DNA from: Firmicutes bacterium CAG:646
Lineage (GTDB): Bacteria; Bacillota; Clostridia; Lachnospirales; Lachnospiraceae
Assembly: GCA_000432335.1 (NCBI GenBank)
Contig: HF995326.1
Span: forward strand, 1 to 24,847
Direction of reading: 5' to 3'
DNA: 24,847 nt
A program made the translations under genes and the position numbers. The notes beneath the pieces are model-generated. The model had not been told where the DNA came from, did no database searches, and worked only from the letters and a program-made list of their open reading frames with translations. Shown piece after piece: positions 14,967 through 21,669 of this stretch; position 1 is the first letter of the stretch, and each line of letters opens with the position of its first letter.

Positions 14967-16178
14967 ATGGCAAAGAAGAAAAAAAACATACCTCAATATG
15001 GAACCGTCACACGAAAGGGTGTCCTGTATTACAGAACCCGGATTCTGGACGCAGACGGCAAGCAGGTGAGCTTGTATGGGACTACCTGCGAGGAACTGTA
15101 CGATAAAGAGCAGGAGGCGAGACGCCAGGTAGCGGAGATCATCTTCCACCGGGAGCATCCTACTGTGGCCGAGTATTGTGAGAAGTGGCTGTTGATGCAA
15201 TCCGCAAAAGTGTCGCCGGCTACACTGAAGGGCTACGCCTCCAATATGAAGAACTACATTATCAAGCCTTTGGGAGATATGTATATGGAGGAAGTAACAG
15301 CGGATGATATTCGTCTGGCGCTGATCCCATTGTCCAATAAGTCCGAGAGCCTGCACAATACGGTGAATATGCTCCTCAAGTGCATTTTTTACTCGGCAGA
15401 GCGGAGCCAGTTGCTGGAATACAATCCGTGTGAGGGGATTTCGGCAAAAGGAGGGAAACCGACCCAAAAGAAAGATTCGCTGACAGACCAGCAGGTGGAA
15501 GTGCTGCTGGAAACCGTCAAAGGACTTCCGCCGTATCTGTTTACCATGATCGGCTTATATGCCGGTCTGCGCCGAGAAGAAGCTCTCGCCTTGCAATGGG
15601 ATTGTGTGTTCCTCGATGCACCCACTCCATATATCTCTGTGCGGCGCGCATGGCGATCAGAGCATAACAGACCGGTTATCTCTACAACGCTTAAGACGAA
15701 AGCAGCAAGAAGGGATATTCCCATTCCCAAATGCCTTGTGAATTGTCTGCGGGAAGCCAAGGCTGCCTCCAAATCGGAATATGTGATTGCCGATAGTGAG
15801 GGACAGCCCTTGTCATATTCGCAGTTCAAACGTGTCTGGCAGTACATCGTTGTTCGGTCTACCAAGGAGCGTACCTATTATAAGTATGTGAACGGACAGA
15901 GCATCAAGTACACTGTTCAGCCGAGTCTGGGAGGACATCAGAAAAACAATCCCAACATTGTGTATAGCCTGGACTTCGATGTGACACCGCACCTGCTGCG
16001 GCATACCTACATCACCAATCTTCTGTATGCAGGTGTTGACCCCAAGACGGTCCAGTACCTTGCCGGACATGAGAACAGCAAGACAACTATGGACATCTAT
16101 GCAAGAGTAAAGTATAATAAACCAGAACAGCTATTCGATGTAGTAAATTCTGCATTTCATCAAGCTGTCCCCTCGTAA
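14967..16178 (+). CDS. int: Tyrosine recombinase/integrase, second of a tandem pair, next to the att site
   Basis: 403 residues from ATG 14967, preceded by GAAAGGAAA. It has the same length as, and is homologous end to end with, the integrase at 13610, with well over half of positions alike by eye. It has the complete catalytic set: R202 (AGLRREE), H342-x-x-R345 (HLLRHTY), H368 (AGHEN), Y378 (MDIYARV). It ends 95 bases before the rpsI 3' fragment, so it is the best candidate for the recombinase that inserted this element at rpsI. The pair may act as two subunits of one recombinase, or one copy may be a captured or duplicated spare; the sequence does not decide. Confidence 0.92.
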   Translation: MAKKKKNIPQYGTVTRKGVLYYRTRILDADGKQVSLYGTTCEELYDKEQEARRQVAEIIFHREHPTVAEYCEKWLLMQSAKVSPATLKGYASNMKNYIIKPLGDMYMEEVTADDIRLALIPLSNKSESLHNTVNMLLKCIFYSAERSQLLEYNPCEGISAKGGKPTQKKDSLTDQQVEVLLETVKGLPPYLFTMIGLYAGLRREEALALQWDCVFLDAPTPYISVRRAWRSEHNRPVISTTLKTKAARRDIPIPKCLVNCLREAKAASKSEYVIADSEGQPLSYSQFKRVWQYIVVRSTKERTYYKYVNGQSIKYTVQPSLGGHQKNNPNIVYSLDFDVTPHLLRHTYITNLLYAGVDPKTVQYLAGHENSKTTMDIYARVKYNKPEQLFDVVNSAFHQAVPS

Positions 16179-16273
16179 AAGTGGCCTGTTTTTTGGTTAA
16201 GGAATAGGACAACCGAGGGGCCGAGGCTCAAAAAAGCCCGGAATATCAAGGAAAATCATCGCTCAGACGATTG

Positions 16274-16324
16274 AAATACGGTCTCAAAGCAGCTCGTCGC
16301 GCTCCGCAGTTCAGCAAGCGATAA
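16274..16324 (+). other. Attachment site: 3' end of rpsI (ribosomal protein S9)
   Basis: One frame reads KYGLKAARRAPQFSKR then stop (17 codons), the near-invariant C-terminus of bacterial S9. The codons just upstream do not continue S9, where a typical protein has a DPRMKERK-like lead-in, and no start is near, so this is a fragment and not a gene. Known: the 3' end of rpsI is a recognised target of tyrosine-integrase ICEs and IMEs in Firmicutes; the incoming copy of the end restores the gene at the far junction. This is therefore an attR-type site of the left element, and/or the junction with the right element. Core repeat limits cannot be set without the other end. Confidence 0.8.
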
Positions 16325-16453
16325 TTTCAAGGTTATCAGAGAGAACAAAAAACGCAGAAGTTCAGCGTGTTCAGCCTTGTACATCTTGCACAAGATATAC
16401 ACAGTTTCTTACACGTTGCTTACAGGTTGCTTACAAAGAGAACTATATAAATA
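16325..16453. other. Junction segment between the rpsI fragment and the right element's integrase
   Basis: No gene was recognised. It holds GTTGCTTACA twice (16415-16424 and 16426-16435), with a related CTTACA at 16408, next to the integrase gene. Such short direct repeats are often integrase binding sites, so the segment may contain the second element's att or arm sites. Confidence 0.4.
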
Positions 16454-16484
16454 CCCCGGAAATGAAAGTTTCCGGGGTTTCTTT
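16454..16484. terminator. Terminator downstream of the minus-strand integrase
   Basis: CCCCGGAAA (16454-16462) and TTTCCGGGG (16469-16477) form a perfect 9-bp stem with a 6-base loop; T-rich tracts lie on both outer sides (TTTCTTT on plus). It ends the integrase transcript coming from the right and may block transcription from the rpsI side. Confidence 0.8.
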
Positions 16485-16488
16485 ATGT

Positions 16489-17535
16489 CTATATTTTATT
16501 AATTGCTTCAAGTTTGATTTCTAAATCTAAATGAGTATATACGGTTTCTGTAACACCTTTTCCTTTATGTCCAACAATCTTCTTTATGATCCTTTCATCA
16601 ACTCCCGCTTCTGTAAGAAGTGAAACGCAGGTGTGTCGGGTATCGTGTGGTTTGTGTTCCATGTTCAATAATTCCATCATAGGTTTCCAATAAGAATCCC
16701 TGAAATTGCGGTCAAGGAATTTTCTGCCTTGTCTGTTGGTAAATACATATTCATTTCTTTTGTTTAGCCAATGTTCAAAGAATGGTACAATTTTTTCTGC
16801 AATAGGTACTTCTCTGATTCCGGCATCTGTTTTTGATTCTCTGACATAAAACCATCTTTCTTCAAGGTGTACATCTTCCGGTTTTAAATTCCAAAACTCA
16901 CCAATACGCAATCCGGTATAAGCAAGAATTAAAGGAAACTGCAAATATTCATCTGATTCAACAGTATTCCAAAGAACTTCAATTTCTTGTTTGGTGAAGG
17001 GTTTGCGATCATATTTATTTGGGTTACGGTCTTTGTATTGTCGTATGTCAATGTATTGGGAATAGTCCTTGCTGCACAGGTCATTTTCCATAGCAAACTT
17101 ATACATGACATTGAATAGTACCCGGAGTTTCCGCAGCGTAGGGTAATTCTTTCCGCAGGTGTCAACAATATTCTGCAAGTGGGATTTTCTAAGGTCAACA
17201 AATTTCATGTTATATAGCGGTTCACATAGCTTATATGAAGCATTGTAGCCATGAATATTAGATTGTGATATCTTTGGAAAATGCTCTGCTGACCACTTTT
17301 CAAATACATCTGCAAAGGTGGTCTTGTTGGCATCCATATCATACGGATTTTCATTGAAGTGTGCAAGTGCGTTCAATGCAAGTTGCTGAGATTCATAATA
17401 TCCTAAGTATTTGTACTTCCAATGTGTAGTACCGTCTTTTCCTTCCTTGCGTGATACGGTGATTCGTACCGCCCAAGGTTTTCTCCTATTTCCCGGTAGC
17501 TTATACACTGAACCATAACCATTAGGTAATTTCAT
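16489..17535 (-). CDS. int: Phage-type tyrosine integrase of the right element
   Basis: 348 residues. Seen: an AP2-like arm-binding N-terminus (NGYGSVYKLPGNRRKPWAVRI), a SAM-like core domain (about 73-165) and the catalytic domain with R210 (TGLRIGE), K235 (ESKTDAG), H297-x-x-R300 (HDTRHT), H323 (VGHKG) and Y333 (VYTHLD). Complete. It is a different branch from the two integrases on the left (shorter, other linkers). The gene lies at the edge of its element, reading toward the rpsI fragment, the usual arrangement of int next to attL. Its ribosome site lies in the loop of a 14-bp hairpin shared with the end of the repressor gene. Confidence 0.93.
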   Translation of the reverse strand: MKLPNGYGSVYKLPGNRRKPWAVRITVSRKEGKDGTTHWKYKYLGYYESQQLALNALAHFNENPYDMDANKTTFADVFEKWSAEHFPKISQSNIHGYNASYKLCEPLYNMKFVDLRKSHLQNIVDTCGKNYPTLRKLRVLFNVMYKFAMENDLCSKDYSQYIDIRQYKDRNPNKYDRKPFTKQEIEVLWNTVESDEYLQFPLILAYTGLRIGEFWNLKPEDVHLEERWFYVRESKTDAGIREVPIAEKIVPFFEHWLNKRNEYVFTNRQGRKFLDRNFRDSYWKPMMELLNMEHKPHDTRHTCVSLLTEAGVDERIIKKIVGHKGKGVTETVYTHLDLEIKLEAINKI

Positions 17536-17584
17536 AAAATAAGCACATCCTTTCTTGTTATAAAGAAAAAGATGTGCTTATTTT
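17536..17584 (-). promoter_or_regulatory. Hairpin linking the repressor stop codon and the integrase start
   Basis: On the minus strand a 14-bp perfect stem (17571-17584 with 17536-17549) has a 21-base loop. The 5' arm includes the repressor's TAA stop. The integrase ribosome site AAGAAAGG sits at the end of the loop, and the 3' arm fills the space up to the ATG. A ribosome ending repressor translation would disturb the stem, so integrase translation may be coupled to it. It could also act as a weak terminator. Confidence 0.55.
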
Positions 17585-18027
17585 TTGGGGGGATATTTTG
17601 AAAATTGGTATCCAATATAATCAATAATGGATTTGATTATATCATCAAAATCATCAGGAGGGATTTCATCAAAATTTATTGAAAAGAAAGTTATTACTTG
17701 CTCGCTTGTTAGAAAATTTCTTAACCAAGAATCAATATACGTTATTGGAGAATTTTTATATTTTTCTAACTCTTTTTCTATTTCTTTAAGAGTATCCCCC
17801 ATAACGACATCAAATTGATCAAATATATTTGTACCATCCATTAGTTGAGATACAGTAACATTGAGGGCAGTGGCTATTTTTTCTAAAGTTTCTAAGGAAG
17901 GGTTTTTTTGTTCGCCACTCTCTAATTTAGAAACCATACTATAACTAATTCCACTAGCAGCAGCAAGTTTTCTTTGACTGATTTTTTGCTTTTTTCGTAT
18001 TGTTTTTAGATTCTCTGATAATCCCAT
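17578..18027 (-). CDS. XRE-family repressor (CI-like) of the right element
   Basis: 149 residues. The N-terminal helix-turn-helix spans about 5-65 (LKTIRKKQKISQRKLAAASGISYSMVSKLESGEQKNPSLETLEKIATALNVTVSQL). An acidic helical C-terminal domain of about 80 residues follows; no LexA-type protease motif was recognised. The start has AAGGCGGTGAG. It is divergent from the Cro-like gene at 18180, with three related operators between them, one of which lies exactly in the spacer of its own promoter. Likely the lysogeny repressor. Integrase is downstream in the same direction, so lysogenic transcription probably also makes integrase. Confidence 0.85.
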   Translation of the reverse strand: MGLSENLKTIRKKQKISQRKLAAASGISYSMVSKLESGEQKNPSLETLEKIATALNVTVSQLMDGTNIFDQFDVVMGDTLKEIEKELEKYKNSPITYIDSWLRNFLTSEQVITFFSINFDEIPPDDFDDIIKSIIDYIGYQFSKYPPKK

Positions 18028-18050
18028 TTTCTCACCGCCTTGTAAGAAAA

Positions 18051-18079
18051 ATTATACCATTGGCAGTGGGAAAAGTAAA
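18051..18079 (-). promoter_or_regulatory. Promoter of the repressor-integrase unit
   Basis: On the minus strand TTTACT (18079-18074), a 17-base spacer and a perfect TATAAT (18056-18051). Operator O1 (18057-18069) fills most of the spacer, so a bound repressor would shut this promoter. Confidence 0.7.
18057..18069. promoter_or_regulatory. Operator O1 of the lysogeny switch
   Basis: CCATTGGCAGTGG, an imperfect palindrome related to O2 and O3; lies between -35 and -10 of the leftward promoter. Confidence 0.65.
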
Positions 18080-18106
18080 CACATCTTTTCTATAATTCAT
18101 AATATA

Positions 18107-18119
18107 CCATTGACAATGG
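18107..18119. promoter_or_regulatory. Operator O2 of the lysogeny switch
   Basis: CCATTGACAATGG, a perfect palindrome about a central A; it overlaps the -35 box of the rightward promoter. Confidence 0.72.
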
Positions 18120-18138
18120 GAAAAATCAAGAGTATAAT
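18110..18138 (+). promoter_or_regulatory. Consensus rightward promoter for the early genes
   Basis: TTGACA (18110-18115), exactly 17 bases, TATAAT (18133-18138): both boxes are perfect. O2 overlaps the -35 and O3 lies just after the likely transcription start, as expected for a promoter that must be strongly repressed. Confidence 0.88.
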
Positions 18139-18149
18139 CACATAAAACA

Positions 18150-18162
18150 CCATTGGTAATGG
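18150..18162. promoter_or_regulatory. Operator O3 of the lysogeny switch
   Basis: CCATTGGTAATGG, CCATT and AATGG arms around GGT. It lies downstream of the rightward -10 and just before the Cro-like gene's ribosome site. Confidence 0.65.
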
Positions 18163-18179
18163 TAGAAAGGAGAAAGTAC

Positions 18180-18395
18180 ATGAACAAAGAATTAAGGATA
18201 GCAAGAATAAGAGTGGGTATGACACAAAAAGAGCTTGCAAATTCTGTTGGGGTAACAAATAGGTATATATCTCTTATTGAAAGAAAAAATTTAATACCTT
18301 CTGCTGATGTAATGAAAAAAATATCTAAGTGTTTAGGGGTTTCCGTGCAAACATTATTTTTTGAAAAGTTAATTGACATGGAAGAGGGTGATTAA
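18180..18395 (+). CDS. Cro-like small XRE regulator
   Basis: 71 residues from ATG 18180, preceded by GAAAGGAG; a longer open frame from 18153 overlaps operator O3 and is rejected. Nearly the whole protein is one XRE helix-turn-helix (ELRIARIRVGMTQKELANSVGVTNRYISLIERKNLIPS, then CLGVSVQTLFF). It is the first gene under the consensus rightward promoter and divergent from the repressor, so it most likely plays the Cro or early-activator role. The next small gene starts right after its stop codon. Confidence 0.82.
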   Translation: MNKELRIARIRVGMTQKELANSVGVTNRYISLIERKNLIPSADVMKKISKCLGVSVQTLFFEKLIDMEEGD

Positions 18396-18575
18396 ATGAG
18401 ATATCGAATTGAATATGCTGACGGTAAGTGTTGTAACTTTGCCAACAACAGCAAAGAGTTAATCGAATGGTTAAAACTCCTAAAAGACGAAACTATCACT
18501 GATATCAGAAAACTATATAAAAATGGTGTATCAGATTCAGTCCTAGATATCTATCGGAAGTACATAAGGAAGTGA
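18396..18575 (+). CDS. Small hypothetical early protein
   Basis: 59 residues (MRYRIEYADGKCCNFANNSK... DIYRKYIRK). The start codon immediately follows the Cro-like stop, and the frame is open to a TGA ten bases before the primase gene, so it fits an operon of coupled genes. It looks like a small beta-alpha fold with a helical basic C-terminus. No family recognised. It is short and would be missed by a 60-residue cut-off. Confidence 0.6.
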   Translation: MRYRIEYADGKCCNFANNSKELIEWLKLLKDETITDIRKLYKNGVSDSVLDIYRKYIRK

Positions 18576-18584
18576 AGTAAAAAA

Positions 18585-20492
18585 ATGAAAACATACTACT
18601 TAAAATTTAATGGGAAGCATCCGGCAGAATCAAAGGATAATCGGCATCCATTAGATAAACCGCCGGAGGTTGGTGACTATGGTGCAGCATATAGACCGGA
18701 GTATTTGAAGGTGGATATAGACGACTATAATCACAAAACAGGGGAATTAGAATTTCCAATCAGAGGAAAGCCAAGAAGTGATGTAGTAATTGCAATATTG
18801 GATGCACTGAAAATAAAATATAACTGCATTCTCACAGAAAAAGGGAAACATCTATTTTTTCGGATACCTGAACAGTTAAAGGAAAGTAAAAATAAGAGTT
18901 CCCGGTGGCTCTGTCCATTGGGGATAAAAATGGAATGGAAGTTTCCAACATCTGATGATCATATCCCGTTGCGGATAAACGGGGTAGAACGTAAATTTTT
19001 AAAAGGTTCTATTGATAATGAGGATGTGGATGAATTACCATATTTTCTTTATCCGTTGCAGATGGATAACGCTTCTTTCAAAGTTGAGTTCCCAGAAGGT
19101 GATAGAACGCAGCACTTGGGAGGTTATCTTTTCTACCTTGTAGGTAAAAAGGGATATTCAGCAGAACAGGCTTTTGAGGTTGTCCGACTGATGAACCAGT
19201 ATATTTTTGATAGTCCTATTCCTGACGATATTTTGAGCAGTCAAATATTGAACGAAAGCACGTTTAATAAGTTGATTGGGATGGAGAAGGGTACCAAAAA
19301 GAAAGACATAAGCCCAGATTCGTTTAGAAAGTTTTTATCAGGGTTAGGAATGTCAATCAGATACAATGAATTATTAAATCTTGTTGAATTTGAGGACATA
19401 CCAGAAGAGTATAACACAGTTACAGATATTCAAAACGTCATGCCGATAAAGTTGCAATATGGGTTTAGGCAATATACTGGATTGAAAAATATCGGTAAGC
19501 AGCAGGTGATTGACTTAATTATTTTGGAAGCTGATGAAAATTCCTATAATCCAGTTAAAGATTATCTGCAAGAAATCACATGGGATGGGATAGACCGATT
19601 TCCTAAGATTTTTGAAATACTGGGGGTTCAGAGTAGCCTTGAACAAAGTTTAGTCAGAAAGTGGTTTTACCAGACAGCAGCACTTCCATTTAATACTATT
19701 GAAAATCCAATTCAGCCAGAGGGGGTTTTGATATTGAAAGGTGCTGAGGGGATAGGGAAAACAAGATTCTTTCTCTTGATGTCACCTGTTCCGCTGTGGT
19801 TTCAGAGCCTTGACAAAGAACTGACCACCAAAAATAAAGATATTCTTATTCAAATGTTAAGTGCGTGGATTGGAGAAATTGGAGAAATTGACAGGACTTT
19901 CAAGGCAAATAAATCGGATGTTAAGAACTTCATGACGTTGACAAAGGATTCTATTAGAAAACCGTACGCTAGAGAGCCGATCACAAAGGCAAGGTCAACT
20001 TCCTTTTGCGGAACAACTAACAAAGATGAATTCTTGAATGATGATACAGGTTTTCGGAGATGGTGGGTTATTCCAGTCAATCAGAAAATAGATATGGGTA
20101 ATTTTACACAGCCAGACAACATCCATCAGTTTTGGGCACAGTGTTATGCGGCGGTCTGTGAAAATCCACAATGTTTCCGACTTACAGAAGAAGAAAGGCA
20201 GCAGTTGGAAGAACGAAACAAGGAAGTCATGGAGATGCTCCCGGCAGAAGATGAACTTCGGTTACGCTTTGATCTTGATGCACCTATAGAAAAGTGGAAC
20301 TGGGTACAACCGTCAGTATTAAAGAATTTACCTGATTATGATGTATCATATTATTCAGCAAAAGAAATAGGTGCAGCAATCCGAGCTATTATGAAAGATG
20401 TGCCGGAAATTCAACACAAACATAGCAACAGAGGAACTATATACCTTATTCCCCCATCAATCAATAATACTGATAGATACAGGAATAAGTGA
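18585..20492 (+). CDS. Primase-helicase, virulence-associated protein E (VirE/VapE) family
   Basis: 635 residues. The N-terminal third looks like a primase-polymerase module (KVDIDDYNH at 42-50 with acidic metal ligands D44, D46, D47; later GKHLFFRIP). The C-terminal VirE part holds Walker A GAEGIGKT (386-393), Walker B with WIGEIGEID (428-436), then SFCGTTNKDEFLNDDTGFRRWW (about 473-494) with N479 and the paired arginines R491-R492. Known: such proteins start replication of phages, satellites and pathogenicity islands at a nearby origin. Iteron-like repeats begin at its stop codon and continue downstream, which supports a replication role. Confidence 0.9.
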   Translation: MKTYYLKFNGKHPAESKDNRHPLDKPPEVGDYGAAYRPEYLKVDIDDYNHKTGELEFPIRGKPRSDVVIAILDALKIKYNCILTEKGKHLFFRIPEQLKESKNKSSRWLCPLGIKMEWKFPTSDDHIPLRINGVERKFLKGSIDNEDVDELPYFLYPLQMDNASFKVEFPEGDRTQHLGGYLFYLVGKKGYSAEQAFEVVRLMNQYIFDSPIPDDILSSQILNESTFNKLIGMEKGTKKKDISPDSFRKFLSGLGMSIRYNELLNLVEFEDIPEEYNTVTDIQNVMPIKLQYGFRQYTGLKNIGKQQVIDLIILEADENSYNPVKDYLQEITWDGIDRFPKIFEILGVQSSLEQSLVRKWFYQTAALPFNTIENPIQPEGVLILKGAEGIGKTRFFLLMSPVPLWFQSLDKELTTKNKDILIQMLSAWIGEIGEIDRTFKANKSDVKNFMTLTKDSIRKPYAREPITKARSTSFCGTTNKDEFLNDDTGFRRWWVIPVNQKIDMGNFTQPDNIHQFWAQCYAAVCENPQCFRLTEEERQQLEERNKEVMEMLPAEDELRLRFDLDAPIEKWNWVQPSVLKNLPDYDVSYYSAKEIGAAIRAIMKDVPEIQHKHSNRGTIYLIPPSINNTDRYRNK

Positions 20493-20688
20493 CAGTGGTG
20501 ACAGTAAGTGACGGTGAAAAAAATACCTACTGTCACCGTTGGAAACCGCATAAAATCAATATGTTTTGGGTGTTGGTGACGAAAGTGACAGTAAATAAAT
20601 TAAAAGTATCATAAAAATAAAGCTAGTAATAACTTACTTATAAATTATGAGCCTATATAGAAATGATAGTTTTTACAGTCACTGTCAC
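20489..20688. repeat. Iteron-like GTGACAGT repeats, candidate replication origin
   Basis: Direct copies or near-copies of GTGACAGT lie at 20489, 20498, 20508 (GTGACGGT), 20576 (GTGACGAA) and 20585. Inverted copies ACTGTCAC lie at 20529 and 20681. Between 20593 and 20674 the DNA is very AT-rich. Repeats plus an AT-rich stretch directly after a VirE-type primase gene is the layout of satellite and phage origins. The first copy overlaps the primase stop codon. Confidence 0.6.
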
Positions 20689-20711
20689 CTTTTAAGAAAG
20701 GGGAAAAAATT

Positions 20712-20918
20712 ATGTTTTGTCCAATAATTAAAGAAGAGTGTAAGAAAACAGAGTGTATGTGTTTTAAGAAGAAAAGAACAAGAAATATACAAACAGCAGG
20801 TGATAATCAGCCCGTTATTGGAGAGTGTAGCTTGATTAATGCAATTAATGAGGTTGAAAATATTACAAATGCAATCAACAAATTAGAAGCTACAATCAGA
20901 AATACAGAATTTTGTTAA
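20712..20918 (+). CDS. Small cysteine-rich hypothetical protein
   Basis: 68 residues, start preceded by GAAAGGGG. Cysteines C3, C10, C15 and C17 cluster in the N-terminus (CPIIKEECKKTECMC), possibly a metal site. A basic stretch (KKKRTR) follows, then a helical, asparagine-rich second half. No family recognised. It is placed directly after the presumed origin and before another small gene on the same strand, so it is part of the early operon. Confidence 0.65.
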   Translation: MFCPIIKEECKKTECMCFKKKRTRNIQTAGDNQPVIGECSLINAINEVENITNAINKLEATIRNTEFC

Positions 20919-20937
20919 GAAAGGTTAGGTAAAATTT

Positions 20938-21204
20938 ATGAGTGGATTTTTATACAATCAGAATGAAACAATGAAGTTGCTGGGAAATCAAGAGATAATT
21001 ACAAGAGATGATAAGGCAAGTGAAGGGATAAATGATATCATTACTGCTTATTTGAATGCAGATGGAGAAAAAGCAGTGAAATGGATATACCGAATGTTAA
21101 AAAATGGGATTATACGTGATTTGTTAAACAATGTTTATCGTTTGGGATATATCAATGGTAAAAGAGAAGAACGTGCTAAAAAGAAACAGCCCTTACATAA
21201 TTGA
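20938..21204 (+). CDS. Small hypothetical phage-like protein
   Basis: 88 residues, start preceded by AGAAAGG. Mostly helical, with a lysine-rich end (GKREERAKKKQP). A middle section (AYLNADGEKAVKWIYRMLKNG) recalls small helical proteins of Firmicute phages, but I cannot name the family. It is followed by two inverted repeats at 21189-21266 that may end the early transcript. Confidence 0.62.
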   Translation: MSGFLYNQNETMKLLGNQEIITRDDKASEGINDIITAYLNADGEKAVKWIYRMLKNGIIRDLLNNVYRLGYINGKREERAKKKQPLHN

Positions 21205-21217
21205 CTTACATAAGGGC
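21189..21217 (+). terminator. Possible hairpin at the end of the early operon
   Basis: GCCCTTA (21189-21195) and TAAGGGC (21211-21217) can pair across a 15-base loop around the stop codon at 21202-21204. There is no clear T-run, so a terminator role is weak. Confidence 0.35.
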
Positions 21218-21220
21218 TTG

Positions 21221-21266
21221 CCACATGGTAAACATATGACCTGAACAACCATAGTTTACCATGTGG
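21221..21266. repeat. Perfect 13-bp inverted repeat in an intergenic gap
   Basis: CCACATGGTAAAC (21221-21233) and GTTTACCATGTGG (21254-21266), 20-base centre. No T-run follows. It could be an RNA hairpin, a recombination site or an operator for the downstream antirepressor region. Confidence 0.7.
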
Positions 21267-21381
21267 CGGTGTATTTTATCAACTGATAAATGAAAATAGT
21301 TATATGAGTATTATATAAGATTATGCTACCCTTCCGGGAACGGTGTTGCAGCACTTGAACCGGACGGTGGTAATAATTCTG

Positions 21382-21669
21382 ATGATAGTACAGGGAACCG
21401 CATTACAAATTTTTGAAAATGCTGAGTTCGGTCAAGTAAGAACAGTAACTATTGACAATGAACCTTGGTTTGTAGGTAAGGATGTAGCAATCGCATTAGG
21501 ATATGAAAGAACGGCTGACGCAATCAGACAGCATGTTGAAGAGGAAGATAGAGGGGTCGGTGAAATACAGACACCCGGCGGAAAACAGAAAATGACAACA
21601 ATTAATGAACCAGGCTTATATGCTTTAATCTTCGGCAGCAAATTAAAGAGTACAGAGGTAAAAGGGTAG
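21382..21669 (+). CDS. Truncated Bro-N domain (phage antirepressor type)
   Basis: About 95 residues from ATG 21382 (the frame opens farther left, with a TTG at 21343). Seen: a Bro-N domain (LQIFENAEFGQVRTV, EPWFVGKDVAIALGYERTADAIRQHV, TINEPGLYALIFGSKL). Known: Bro-N and phage antirepressors bind DNA and help leave lysogeny. The frame stops soon after FGSKL, where family members continue with a KRWVTSEVLPAIR-like stretch. The same bases then enter a second frame coding for an ORF6N domain. So this gene is cut short by a recombination or frameshift scar. Confidence 0.72.
   Translation: MIVQGTALQIFENAEFGQVRTVTIDNEPWFVGKDVAIALGYERTADAIRQHVEEEDRGVGEIQTPGGKQKMTTINEPGLYALIFGSKLKSTEVKG

Larger units (their letters stand above)
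1..16324. mobile_element. Integrative conjugative/mobilisable element (Tn1549/CTn-like), right part, ending at rpsI
   Basis: Seen: a MOBP-type relaxase, MobC, a giant helicase, DUF3848/DUF3849 and CD1845-like genes on the left. On the right are a sigma-like regulator, an excisionase-like gene and two tyrosine integrases, then a 17-codon rpsI 3' fragment. Known: this gene set is typical of Tn1549/CTn-family conjugative elements of gut Clostridia, with integration genes at one end beside the att site. The type IV secretion genes are not in the window and would lie to the left if present. The stretch from about 7566 to 12250 is AT-rich and reads as an inserted accessory block. The left boundary is outside the window. 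Confidence 0.8.

Noticed and set aside
21640..21669. Programmed -1 frameshift joining Bro-N to ORF6N
   Set aside because: No proper X-XXY-YYZ heptamer in the Bro-N phase before the TAG, and no clear downstream stimulator; recombination or indel scar is simpler.
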